Shown here: positions 10,058-21,104 of the stretch, piece after piece
How positions within the stretch are numbered: position 1 is the stretch's first letter
Layout of the letters: every line of letters starts with the position of its first letter
Assembly (NCBI GenBank): GCA_947652605.1
Contig: OX393582.1
Span: forward strand, 15,524,544 to 15,588,543
Direction of reading: 5' to 3'
Length of the DNA stretch: 64,000 nt
From: Elmis aenea
Taxonomy: Eukaryota > Arthropoda > Insecta > Coleoptera > Elmidae
Position numbers and translations under genes: made by a program
The notes under the pieces: generated by a model
The model's database searches: none
What the model saw: the letters and a program-made list of their open reading frames with translations, nothing else
What the model was told of the DNA's origin: nothing

Positions 10058-12338
10058 GTGTCAAATATGATTTAACATTTCTACGCAATAAAATGAGCTA
10101 TTTTTAAAGTAACCTATGCATATTTTACACTTGCTAAATATCTTGTTTATCATTGGCTTCGAAGACTTTTTAAAAATTAGTTAGTTACTAATACTCTTTG
10201 TCTTTATCTTCTTTTTTGTGTTTAATTAATTAAATATGAAGGAAACTGGATATTATTTAATCAACTATAATTCCTATTCTAAAAATCAACCCACAAGTAT
10301 TATTGTAGGGCTTTAGTTAGTGAAAGGATGTGTAGTTATTTCACATTTTTTTGTGGAGTTTATCTGTTTAAATAAATTGCATTCTCTAAGATAACCTTTG
10401 TAAGCCATGCTGCTAATTAATCCATGCCAGACTGCAGAGCAATTGGAATTCATTAAACAGCTATATTAAGGGATGTTCATAAATTAGCTTTGTTACCAAA
10501 CAAAAACTTTAGGAAATGTTACCTGTTCGTTGATATATACCTAACATGGAAAGTTTAAGAATAAGTGTTATACCAATGGTTGATTCACTACCTGCATTTT
10601 TTTAAGAAAAAAAGTTAGTATGAAAATAACAGACTAATAAATCGAAATGGTCAATACAGAACTGATTAAATAACATTTTTAACGTTTTCAATTTTCGTTT
10701 TTTATAAAACCCACAGAATTGTCGAAGAGTAACGAAATAACCATCTTTATATACTTTGGGAGGATAATTAAAAGTTAATGAGATAATTGAGATGTAAATA
10801 ACTTTGTTTATGTTTAAACAATACCAATTCGTTGTTTATTTATCTTAAGAAACGAAGCAAAAGCAGCCTGCCTAAATATATACACAGAAAGGTAAATTGT
10901 GTATATCATGAATTATTGAAGAGATGTTTTATAGGTATACCCATGTGTTTGTATTTATCAGTATTATTCTACATAATATGTGTATATGCCCTGTGTTTAT
11001 TATAAACAAAGAGTAGGTTAAAATGAGCTCAAAGTCGCATCTACTTTTACAATACCTGTGATAAATATGATTTAACGTCTGAGAACTCTTTATAACGAAC
11101 GAAAACGAACGATGTGTTTGTATATTTCAGTTGGAGCATGGTTGAATTGATTTTGATAAATTTGCTGAATATACTGGACACATTTATCGAAGGTAGTTTA
11201 TTTATTACAGTCTTGATGTAAAGCGATTAACTAATAGCCACGATTTTTCATGGCTACAGCTCTGAATAGATTGAACTAATCCAGACAAGTGCAATGTCAC
11301 TCAACGATATATTGGTTTACTAGATTTTTCTTTTTAATTTTTTTAAATAATTGTGAATAAACACACATAATATATTAGTAGTATAATATTATATACCTAT
11401 AATAGCATATTGATTTAGGGAGTGTAAATAAATGTAACGAAAGTCTACCGGGAACGGTTAAATTAGACCAATATCCTTAACAAAACTAGCTTGCACATGA
11501 TGTGTGCTACTACATACATACATATGTACATACATACATAAAAATCACATATGGCCACAAAAAAAGACAAAAAAACGTTTTAATTAGTTTTTGATATCGC
11601 ATTGTATTTCTGCCTTCTAATATTGGTAAGTAGGTACTCGAATAATAATTTTAAAAAATTAAAACGGTTTTAAACACGTTTAACTTAATAAATAAATTAA
11701 TCTAATCATAAATAATCATTTTCAAAACACAAATTGACAAAGTCAATCAATAATTTATTTTACAAACGAAATACGTTTTTTAACTGATACAGGTAATTGG
11801 CAATTCGGATAATCTAATCAACGTTTTACTGTTCGTGCTTTTCGTAAACGTAAACCGCATGTATGATACGGTCCAGAATTTTTAGGGAATATTCTGCGCA
11901 TTATTGTTATAAAACGTGCCCTGAACTTTCTTAAATTTTGATTCTAAAAATTACACAAATGAAAATATTTTTTTGTGTACAATCACGCGCAAAATTTTAA
12001 GCTGATTTAAAGTAATTTATATTTTTAGCTAACCCTAACCATTTTAATTAAAACACGCAAAATACTAAATCGACTTTTTTAAAATTATTTTTGGTTCTTT
12101 GGCATTTGTTCTATATAAAACGCTTGAAACGCCTCTTAAAATTGGTTTGTATGTTGATTTGATTATCCATTACTAGTAGATTTTGTACAATTATTGTTCT
12201 AAAAATAATTATTTATAATTACATTTATTCATTTATCATGTTCTACGTGTTTTAAAAGCGTTTTAGTTTTATTATTATTAGAGTACTTACCAATATTAGA
12301 AGTTGTTTTCGATCGGCTTTTATGCTGGAAAATACATA
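10058..12338. other. AT-rich stretch without a recognisable gene
   Basis: I see no protein family motif and no large repeat. The one distinct feature is a short CATA microsatellite at 11511-11540. This may be genuine intron or intergenic DNA with comparatively little recent insertion. Confidence 0.45.
11511..11540. repeat. CATA microsatellite
   Basis: The stretch consists of repeated CATA units, interrupted once by CATATGTACATA. Confidence 0.8.
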
Positions 12339-12438
12339 TTTACTGACTTAGGCCAGAAAGTAACTGGTTGCCATGATAATGACTTGTATTTACCGGCCTA
12401 GGCCGGAAAGTAGCTGGTTGCCATGGTGATGAGTTGTT
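12339..12438 (+). repeat. Two 50-bp tandem units with X-box-like motifs
   Basis: Units 12339-12388 and 12389-12438 are diverged copies, each running TTTAC..GGCC(A/G)GAAAGTA(A/G)CTGGTTGCCATG. The second unit holds a GGCCTAGGCC palindrome. Each unit ends with a sequence close to the RFX X-box half GTTGCCATGG. Confidence 0.7.
12417..12430 (+). promoter_or_regulatory. X-box-like (RFX) site candidate
   Basis: GTTGCCATGGTGAT differs at three positions from the palindromic X-box GTTGCCATGGCAAC. A weaker twin, GTTGCCATGATAAT, lies at 12367-12380. X-boxes typically sit some tens to about 150 bp upstream of the start codon of cilium genes; here an ATG follows at 12521. This is motif resemblance only. 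Confidence 0.25.
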
Positions 12439-12520
12439 TTGTTGATTTGCGCTGTCAAACAAGCGTCATTATACCACCAAGCGAGTTTTTATCTGAAGTT
12501 TGTTAAGTTATTGTTTGATT

Positions 12521-12574
12521 ATGGATGGTGACGATGGTGATTCTGGTGTCAGTGGCGGACGCAGAAAAAATATT
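12521..12574 (+). CDS. Candidate first coding exon or small ORF start
   Basis: An ATG at 12521 opens a frame beginning MDGDDGDSGVSGGRRKNI that stays open to a TAA at 12665-12667 (48 residues). Its composition (acidic, Gly/Ser-rich, then basic) differs from the Lys/Asn/Ile/Phe-rich frames that dominate the window. From about 12576 the frame runs through a palindromic insertion, so only the first 18 codons look independent. A GTACGT follows at 12575, a possible but non-consensus splice donor. I recognise no family; this could be chance. Confidence 0.25.
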
Positions 12575-12575
12575 G

Positions 12576-12694
12576 TACGTAACATACCCGTAAAGTGTCT
12601 TTACTGGACTCGTATACTTTCAGGACTCGCCTACGGCTCCTCCCAAAACTGTCAACTCGTCCAGTAAAGTACCACTCTCCGGTCTTGTTACGTA
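12576..12694. repeat. 119-bp hairpin with TACGTAACA ends
   Basis: The outer arms are TACGTAACA (12576-12584) and TGTTACGTA (12686-12694). Inner arms are TTTACTGGAC and its approximate inverse GTCCAGTAAA. The element is probably a small MITE. It interrupts or terminates the frame opened at 12521. Confidence 0.55.
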
Positions 12695-13679
12695 GATAAC
12701 TATTACGTTGGCATTAACTTATTAAATACAGTATTAATATATTTTTAAAGGTCTGCACGCGCCAATAGTTTAAAAAATGGTAAATAACTCAAAAATAGTC
12801 GATTTTAGGTACAAAAACATTGCCTCTTGTACATAATTGGAACTAAAAAATTAATTAAATGTAGTAAACTGTGTAATTAAAAACAAAAAAGTTGACCATC
12901 GCCGGTCTGAGATAATTTAGCGCGGAGTAAACATTTTAACATCACTTCATAGAGAATTCACAAAATGATAAGGTTTAGAGAGGTTTGTTTTTAAAATAAC
13001 AAAGTTATGAGGGTGCGACAGTCAAACTAAATTACCCGGTATAGTTGCAAATAGTTTTAGGTTGACCACATACACCGACTGGTATTTTCTTACTGTAACA
13101 ATAAAATGTTATTCCTGTAAATATTTTTAGAATATTAGATTGAAGGTAACAAAACTTGCCCCTAACCCACAAATCGAGTTTTATGAAGTTCACTCATCCG
13201 GCAAGCGTAAAATTGCTGTTATTTGATTATTTCTAAAGGCATGTGAGAAACTGTTGGATGGATACTTGTGTGTAAAGAAACACATAAATATACCTTTCGA
13301 GTTTCGAAAGCGCTAGATTTATAGATGTCCCGAATTTAAAACAGGTGTTTTCGGTTTACATTAAATTGTGACCCGTCGCTGCTTGGATTTTAGAAATAAA
13401 TAAAGTCTTCATTGATTAACTTTGGTAGCTCTCTTGGATCGACTACTGAACAAATTGTACGCTATTAAAATTCAATGGCACGTGATATTTGTATAAGATT
13501 TTTAAAGGATTTTGAAACTGAAATAATAATCGAGTCGTTTAAATTATTTCGCGTTTGCTTAGAGATTTTCGAATTAATTTATATATCTGTAACCGTCGAT
13601 TTATTGCGAGATTTATTTTAGTTGGTATGATTACTTTTAATCAAAAGTACCGTCCCTGTATTTCTGTTGGAATGGAACT
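12695..13679. other. Unassigned stretch with one mariner-type end
   Basis: Around 12990-13045 a block GAGGGTGCGACAGTCAAACT ending ACCCGGTATA recurs in diverged form at 43681-43720, so it is the end of a dispersed element. The rest shows no gene. Confidence 0.4.
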
Positions 13680-13687
13680 GTCCTAGT

Positions 13688-14954
13688 CAGGGTTGAGCAG
13701 ATTTAAATCAATTGATTTAAATCACTATTTAAATCATGATTTAAATCAAGTGATTTTTTTAAAAAAATCATTGATTTAAATCAAGTGATTTTTAAAAAAA
13801 AATTATCAATTTAAATCACAGATTATATGAGTACAATATAATATTTATAATAAAACAAAATTGAATTACTAAATATTAGTAATTAAATACACGAAATGGT
13901 GAATAAACCATATCAATTTGCTCTTGCAAAGTAATATTCATTGCGGAAATGCAATAATTCAACAAATAAATGCAAGTTTTTGACGTTAGCGAAGTGAACA
14001 GTCAGTTTTTTCAATTTCCACGGCACTCTATTGCTTCAATAACGATTTGAAGAAAAATGTCGAATATCTCGAAAAGTATGAGTTTTGGGTATAGGACATA
14101 CTTAACAAAATATGAAGCTCTTTTAAAGACGAATTCGATGACATAAAAAAATACAGGGGTTTGCATTTGAAAAAATCGAGTTACGAGCTTCTGAAAATCA
14201 TGGAAGTTGCGACCTATTTATAAACACCCCTGTATGTGTGATTCAAATTTTTTCATATCGGGGGAACAGAGAATTTTTTTCTGCATGTCCATACCAAATT
14301 ACAACTCTGTACTTCAAAATAACTTCAGGAGAACTTTTTAAATAAAGACTTAAAACCTTGAATAATTTAGAAATTTTTTTTTTTTACAACGCCGTATAAA
14401 AACCTGTAGTATTTTATATTGATGCAAAGCTAAAATTAAGGCGGTCAAAAATATTAAATAAAAAATTGGGTGTTGTATTTGAAATATAAAAGTTGCTATT
14501 AGTTCCAGAAAGGTGACTCACCCTGTATATTTGAAAATATTTTTATTGTGTGTTTAAAAAAAAACTGTATAAAATAGCATTTGAATCAACTTCATATCTC
14601 AAGCCGTTTAGCCACAATCGACCGATCCCGCACTAATGACACCCTGTATATAATTAATTAAACATCACCATTTAGCACTGATTTTTTCAAAATTCTTAAT
14701 CATTATATTTAATTTTTCATTTTGACAAAAATTCTCCAATGAATTTAATATATTGGTTATTAAATATATTAGCACAAAACAGAAATAGCATGTGAATATG
14801 TCACTAAATTCGATAATATGGTACATTTAATTTAAATCAAAAAAATCTGATTTAAATCAAAAAAATCTGATTTAAATCAAAAAAATCTGATTTAAATCAA
14901 ATAAATCGATTTTTTTTTATTTTTTTTTAAAAATCATGATTTTTATCCACCCTG
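13688..14954. mobile_element. Non-autonomous hAT element, exact 8-bp TSD
   Basis: The element begins CAGGGTTGAGC and ends ATCCACCCTG. It is flanked by identical 8-bp duplications, GTCCTAGT, at 13680-13687 and 14955-14962. Eight-base duplications with CAGGG ends are the hAT signature. Both subterminal regions are arrays of the palindrome GATTTAAATC: about six at the left (13695-13815) and at least four at the right (14828-14905), plausible transposase-binding arrays. The interior holds decayed mariner-type pieces (14154-14652). No transposase frame is present. Confidence 0.9.
14154..14652. mobile_element. Mariner-type fragments inside the hAT element
   Basis: ACAGGGGTTTGCATTTG (14154) and its partner ACACCCCTGTATG (14225-14237) bound a short inverted unit. 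Two further right ends, CACCCTGTATATTT (14520) and ACACCCTGTATATAA (14640), follow. These look like successive insertions of CAGGGTG-ended, TA-targeting elements. Confidence 0.5.
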
Positions 14955-14962
14955 GTCCTAGT

Positions 14963-15430
14963 TGAGGCAAGTGACAAGTGAGAATATTGTAAGAATGAAA
15001 AAAAAACTCGAAAGTGTTTTAACAACACTGCTGTAAAAATACTCTGCAAGCGAAAATTACAATTTTAAAAGTTTGAACGATTACATACAAATTAGTGATT
15101 TCAAAAAGATTTTTTGTTAAGTTAAATGCTGTTTTTCAGATTTTAAGGAAATTTTCAGACAATAGAACTACATTGATTACGAGGATGAGATAATTTGTTT
15201 CCGGCCTAACCATCAGAGGACGTTAATCTTCATGAGTTGTCTGCGGTTTTTTCCAGTGTCTTCATTAGTGTGACTTTGTAGTTTGATAGAGATATGTCAA
15301 GTAGTTTGCACTTAACGAACCTCCAAAGCGAACAAATTCTGCGTTTTGTATACAAGGAAATAACCGAAGTACGCGTAGTGATAAAATACTTCCATGTTAA
15401 GGATTCACCCCTAACCAAAACAAAATCTAA
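14963..15430. other. Unassigned stretch
   Basis: No gene or element recognised. A minus-strand frame at 15230-15457 runs into the following foldback and is not credible as a gene. Confidence 0.4.
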
Positions 15431-16138
15431 CAAGGGAGGGTCACGATACGTTCTCACTAGAATTTGATTGAGGCTGTGTTTATTGCATTAAGGACATCAA
15501 AACTAAATGTTTTGCAGAGTTATACCTACCACTGGCCATTTCCTTCGTAAAAATAAGGGAAAAACTGAAAAATTGGTATAAAAAGGTCATTTTTGTGATC
15601 GCGTTGGCCATGAAACCGTCAGAGATAAAATTAAAATTCTTCTATTTACCAATTCGCGCATGGTTTGCATGTAAAATGGTGCAAAGTTTTTAAAAAAATC
15701 TTAAACGGTTCCAGAGAAAAACGTCAAAAACGATACCCCTGCATAATGATTTGAGAAGTTGTGGTCTATCTGTATAACTATAACTATGCGACTTTCATAG
15801 GCGTTTAACATAGGGAAAACCGTTTTTACAAGGGACTTGTTTTTCGCGTGTTTCTCCGGAACCGTTTAAGATTTCTTCAAAAAGTTTGCACCATTTTACT
15901 TACAAAGGAAGCGGGCATTGGTAAATAGGAAAATTTAGATTTTGTCTTTGATTGTTTCATGGCCAACGCGATCGCAAAGATTACTTTTATTATTTAACTT
16001 TTCAGTTTTTCTCCTATTTTTCCGAAGAAAATGGCCAGTGACACGTATAATTCTTGAAAACATTTAGTTTTGATGTTCTTGATGCAATAAACACAGCCTT
16101 AATCAAATTCTAGCGACAACGTATCGTGACCTTCCCTG
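15431..16138. mobile_element. Fully palindromic foldback element, copy A
   Basis: The left end is CAAGGGAGGGTCACGATA and the right end TATCGTGACCTTCCCTGG. The arms match along most of their length; for example, GGTGCAAAGTTTTTAAAAAA and AATCTTAAACGGTTCC on the left have their inverses on the right. The central loop lies near 15760-15800. A second full copy is at 61453-62149 and a one-arm fragment at 47610-47763. Flanks are TAA/TTA-like. There is no coding capacity. I cannot assign a superfamily. Confidence 0.75.
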
Positions 16139-16317
16139 GTAAGCTAAATTTTACTTTAGGCGAGTCCTCTTGATCGTTTTCAATATTTGCGACCTTTAAA
16201 AGTGACCAGCAGGTCAAAATAAGGCGCTACTTTTGAGAAAATGGTCCAAAAACGACGTAAAAGGTAACAAAGGACCGTCAGTTGGAATTTTCCGAGATGC
16301 GCTGTCACATATTGGTT

Positions 16318-16510
16318 ATGCGATAGATAAAATCCATCAATAAGGCTTTGAATTGCCTCGTGCACCATACTCGCCAGACTTGACTCCGTCAGACTATAAT
16401 GTGTTTTCGAACATAAAATGTTTTACGCTGGTATGAAGTCTACGTCGTATTTTGAAGTGATTGCTGTCACAAACGCCTATCGTGAGGAAGCGAATCGGCC
16501 TTTACCTACA
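16318..16510 (+). pseudogene. Mariner-family transposase relic (third catalytic Asp region)
   Basis: The plus-strand frame from about 16345 reads ELPRAPYSPDLTPSDYNVFS followed by NIK. This is the conserved 'PYSPDLaPSDyhLF' block of mariner (DD34D) transposases, whose PDL aspartate is catalytic. The frame then hits a stop and shifts; the preceding 'HDNARPH' region is not recognisable. It is a decayed fragment between two foldbacks and was not necessarily the source of either. Confidence 0.75.
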
Positions 16511-16693
16511 GAATAAGTGTAGCGGGTTAGTAGGAGTCTACGTCAATATATAAAATAATTTTTTACCCATATTTGCGGTTTTTTTTCTGGGCTGAAAACT
16601 TTTTGTCCCATCCTCGTACATGACGTTTGCATTCTGGTTATTAACGCAAATTGCGGTAAAATTTCACAAAGTTCGGTAAATTGAAAACTTATA

Positions 16694-18348
16694 CAGGGTT
16701 GAAAAAATTCGAATGTTTTACGGGGTATCTCGGTTACCGCAATAGATAGCGAAAATCTGATTTCGGTCTCTTGAGCTATTTTTTCGAGAAAATACCGTCT
16801 ATGCAATCAGATTTTTTCCATCAGATTCCATTTTGGTGCTACAGACGAAAAATGAAATTTCATAATTTTTGAAAATTTGCTGCAACATCTTTATTTATTA
16901 AATTAGAATAAAATGTTATATAGGTTTTTTATACAGATTTTTATGCTTAATTTAAAAACAAAAGTCAATATTTTTTAGCCACCTTGACTTTTGAGATATG
17001 GAATAAATTTTAATTTTTTGAAATGAAAACCCTAGTTGGCCATGATTTTATGTGAAACAATATTTTTTTAACTTTAAAAAAATATATAGTTTTATATATT
17101 TTTGCAAAAAATTACCGAGATTGTAAAAATTCGATCCTCAAAGTTTGCCATGATTTCGTAAATAAGTAATGTTTGCAATTATTAGATAAACAACTAAACG
17201 TCATTTCCAAGTAAATTTTTCACCAAAGTAAATCCGTATATTCTCTGTATTTTATAACTGTTTATTGTGGTACTGTGAACATTGCTAAATGTGAACGCTT
17301 TGAAAAGTTTAATATGTTAGAATATTACTTTGTAAGTGATAAAAACGTAGTGGCTGCTGCAGAATTTACTTGGCAATGACGTTTAGTTGTTTAATAATTG
17401 CAAACATTATTTGTTTACGAAATCATGACAAACTTTGATGACTGAATTTTTACAAAATTGGCCATATTTCAACAAATATACAAAACTGTGAATTTTAAAA
17501 AGGTAAAAAAAAATTACTTTCACATAAAGTTATGGCCAACTAGAGTTTTCATTTAAAAAAATGTAAATGTATTCCATATCTCAAAAGTCAAGGTGTCTAA
17601 AAAATATTTACTTTTGTTTTTAAATTAAGCATAAAAATCTATATAAAAAACCTATACAGGGTGTAGACTCGGATCACGCAACATAGCAATTTCAATGGTA
17701 AAATTTTCAATTTTGTCACTTATACTGTCACTTTGACGTGAAGTTTATTCATAATAATCATTTTTATTGTATCTTGGAATGAAAACATAACTAACTGTGT
17801 AAAATAAATGTTTGATAAAATATAAAGGTTTTAGCAATGAATTTCGCGTCAAAGTGACAGTATAAGTGACATTAGGCTGGGCAGTTGTCATAGCATAATT
17901 CCAAGGCACTACAGATTTTTGTCAAAACGCGTTTTGTAATTGCTTAATTTTCAGTTATTGGAAAACTAAAAATTAATATTGATTACATTTATAGATACAG
18001 AATTTTTTTCTCTACAAAAAACGTATTTGCACTTTTTTTTAAAAATAATTAGGGGAGCAAGAATACGACTTTTAAAATTTTACCATTGAAATTGCTATGT
18101 TGCGTGATCCAAGTCTACACCCTGTATAACATTTTGTTTTAATTTAATAAATAAAGAAGTTATAGCAAATTTTCAAAAATGATGAAATTTCATGTTTCGT
18201 CTGTAGTGGCAAAATTGAAAGCGATATAAATAATATGATAACACAGGCGTTCTTTTCTCAGAAAATAGCCCAAGAGATCAATATCACATTTTCGCTAATT
18301 ATTACGGTAACCGAGATACCGTAAAATATTCGAATTTCGTCTACCCTG
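16694..18348. mobile_element. Long mariner-type foldback with a second foldback inside
   Basis: The left end is CAGGGTTGAAAAAATTCG and the right end CGAATTTCGTCTACCCTG, each flanked by TA. Arms of about 590 bp are reverse complements; shared blocks include GGTATCTCGGTTACCG and GCAATTATTAGATAAACAAC. The loop is near 17215-17365. The right arm is interrupted at 17657-18124 by another foldback. Without that insertion the element is about 1.19 kb. There is no open frame of note. Confidence 0.8.
17657..18124. mobile_element. 468-bp foldback MITE nested in a foldback arm
   Basis: It begins CAGGGTGTAGACTCGGATCA and ends in the inverse, GATCCAAGTCTACACCCTG. The long inverted repeats include CACGCAACATAGCAATTTCA. 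The opposite arm of the host palindrome preserves the empty site (AATGTTATATAGG near 16911-16925). Comparing the two shows exactly 2 bp, TA, were duplicated. That places CAGGGTG-ended elements here with Tc1/mariner (IS630-type) transposition. Confidence 0.85.
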
Positions 18349-19337
18349 TACCGTTTGATCAATTAAATAAAAAATTGCACAAAAATAATATCTTGGGAAG
18401 GATAAGAAGTTGTTTTGATAATTATATCTAACGAGGAAAAATATGTGTATTACACCTTAAGATTTGTAAAAGAAATCTTTTTCATGTATTTAATGAATGA
18501 AACAGCAGACATTTGTAGAAACGTATTTATTGCTTACGTAAGGATTGCTGTAAGGATTATGGTGGATGATTTACAGCGTGAATAGATATTTTCGAATTTT
18601 TTTGAATAATTAGAATTATTTTTAATACTTGTTTGGTAAACAGAGTTCATCGGTATTAGGTAAAAAAGTAAACAGTGAAAAATTACTCCGTTTTAAAAAG
18701 CACTGCACTATTAAAATGAAAATTGTTAAATTCCAAAAAAAAAATGTTTTTTCATTGTTAAATATTTTTAATGATATTGAATTGGTAAACATCTTTAAAG
18801 CCCACGTAGTTATTAAATTGAAGTATATAGCTTTTTCGAATTTATGATGTAGGTTGTTAAAGCTAATATGGCCTATTGTACAAAATTGCAAACGGTGAAA
18901 AATCTATTATAATATTTCTGTTAATTAGTAATAATGTCTATAAGTTGATATTCATAAATAACATTAGTTTATACAAATATGCACATAAGCATAACACAGT
19001 TGTATTGCAGATGAGACCTAATTTGAGCTTATATGGTATTAATACAGAATGGGGCACGGGAACCGACCGTTTTTAAATTGATTAGTACTCGGCCATTAAG
19101 AAGGGTAGCGTCGTGTGACAGGTGTCATTTAATTCCTTAGCTCAAAGCATTTTATTATCAACTAACATGGAGCCGTGAACACTAGAGCACCGCGGTACAG
19201 AGCGAATTTCGCCGCAGATTCAATATTCATAGACATGACTGTGTTCGGAGCTCATGACACAATTTTTCGTTGGGTAAACTTTGCCACCGCGCATCAAACT
19301 GTTACCTTCGGGCTATGCAGCGTTTTTTCGTGTAATT
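18349..19337. other. Unassigned stretch
   Basis: No family motif seen. Positions 19100-19330 are less AT-rich, and one plus-strand frame stays open for about 60 codons (19150-19340), including DMTVFGAHDTIFRWVNF. I do not recognise it, and it lacks a clear start or splice sites. Confidence 0.35.
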
Positions 19338-19701
19338 GAAATGAGAAAAAAATGAGGAATTTAAATAGGTCATAGTCAACTATCGTTTCCATATAAAAAA
19401 AGGTAAGTTTGTGTCATAAATTTTTTTTTTAGTATAATCAAATTAAACATAAAAATATCCAAAAATAATCTTAGTAAATATTTTTGATATTTACAACAAT
19501 AACGGAGATATGACACATTATTAATATGACAAAAAAACACTTTTTATTCGATAACTCGAAAACCGGAAAAGATAAAATATTTTTGAAAACGGTTCTGAGT
19601 TTGTCTCAAAAAACTGCACATTTTTGGTAATTTAACCGTTTCTCTATCTTAAATATTAACCGAGATACCCATGCAATCCCATCGAATTTGGACCACCCTC
19701 T
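19338..19701. mobile_element. Single arm of the 33837-36562 foldback family
   Basis: The sequence matches the right arm of the foldback at 33837-36562. It includes GGTCATAGTCAACTATCG, GACAAAAAAACACTTTTTATTC and the end CCCATCGAATTTGGACCACC. Only one arm is present, so this is a truncated or half-deleted copy. Confidence 0.7.
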
Positions 19702-20936
19702 ACAGAGTCTATTTAGAATTAAACATTTAGACAGGTAAGTGCTAAGTCAGACAACCATATTTCGAACTATACAGAGTTTCGCCCAAACGGGTAATATAAA
19801 TGCCCAGAGCACTACCGCTAGTTGATATTTCAACTTAAGATAAATTATAGCAAGTTCACGAAGACGTTCTGCTTGAAATCTAAAGTGTAACTTTAACAAT
19901 CTGGTACAAAGTGTGAGAGTACATATCGAATAGCTAGGAAATAAGAGTTGTATACTCGAATTTCTAAGAAAAAAGTAACTGTGTTTGGTAGACTGCTTCC
20001 TTTTTTAATTCATGTTTCGTCTTTTTGTTTATTTAAGGATACGTTTTCTAAGTAAGCGACTTCTTTAGGTAAAATATCACTTTTTTTGTCAGTGTAATCT
20101 GTAATCTGCCTTGAAAGACTTGTTTGTTATATATTTAAAAAAATAGTGAATACTGATTGTGAGATAGAATTTAATCATATGAGTATTTGCAATTTTAAAT
20201 CGTTGCTATAGATTTTTTGAAAGAAAGTAAAAAAAATTAATATTGTCACAAAGGCTTAAAGGCCTAAACCTTAAAGACAATGTGCGCTTGAGGGGTTAGC
20301 TCGAGGTTCTTGAAGGAGTAAAATAGCAATCATGAAACGAGCAGATTTATTATATACGAATCAAATGAACACATTTTAGGTTTGTTCCATTAGCTACTTG
20401 GACGATTCAGTAAACGGTCACGAGTGTGCGCAGTATCAATATCGCGTTCCATCAGTCTCTGATAGTTCACCGGACGGTCAATAATCCGTTCCATCAACTC
20501 TAAAAACAATACACGAACGGGTTTGCGGACGATCAGAACAGTACATGAACTAGGGGTCGAGGGGACGAATTGTTGCCGGGATTTTTAGACGCATGCGCTG
20601 TTCATAACTAACGTAAGCTCAGGTAGGTAGCTATGCATCGCTCTCCCAATCTCATTTAGTGCTAGATTCTTAAGGTGTTTACCTTAGCGATGCGAATAGT
20701 TAAAATATTTCATTCATAAGTAAATTATTATTTCAGTTTTAGTTTCGTTTGTAATAATATTTCATGTTTACTTGTATTGAAAGCCAATAAATTGAGTTAT
20801 GTATCATTAAATATTTTATTTACTATTGTTTATTTCATCATTGTCAGTAGATATAAACACTTACTGGAACAGCGAACTCTCGAAAGCTCAATGTTGTTAT
20901 ATTTGTTATATGTACATTGTTATCTGCTATCGCAAG
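19702..20936. other. Unassigned stretch
   Basis: Positions 20390-20600 are richer in G+C and CpG than the flanks and contain short imperfect repeats of GTTCCATCA. I cannot name it. Nothing else is recognised. Confidence 0.35.
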
Positions 20937-21104
20937 TACTCTCAAACGCCCAGCGTCCTCATATGAGGACGGTCTATATCTCCGCAACTATTATTCTGCC
21001 ATTTTTTTTTAAATTGTTATATGCTCATATAGACCATAGAGGTAAGTTACTAAAATATCTTTAAAAAATAAACAAAAAAAATAATTTGGGCCTTAATGGG
21101 TTAA
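20937..21104 (-). mobile_element. Possible piggyBac-like terminus
   Basis: The block ends CCTTAATGGGTTAA. Read on the minus strand this begins TTAACCCATTAAGG, which resembles piggyBac-type ends next to their TTAA target. A perfect 16-bp palindrome, GTCCTCATATGAGGAC, lies inside at 20955-20970. No opposite end was found, so the identification is weak. Confidence 0.3.

Noticed and set aside
13690..14940. GATTTAAATC arrays as a CRISPR or satellite array
   Set aside because: They are confined to both ends of a hAT element with exact 8-bp target duplications, and spacing is irregular at the left end.
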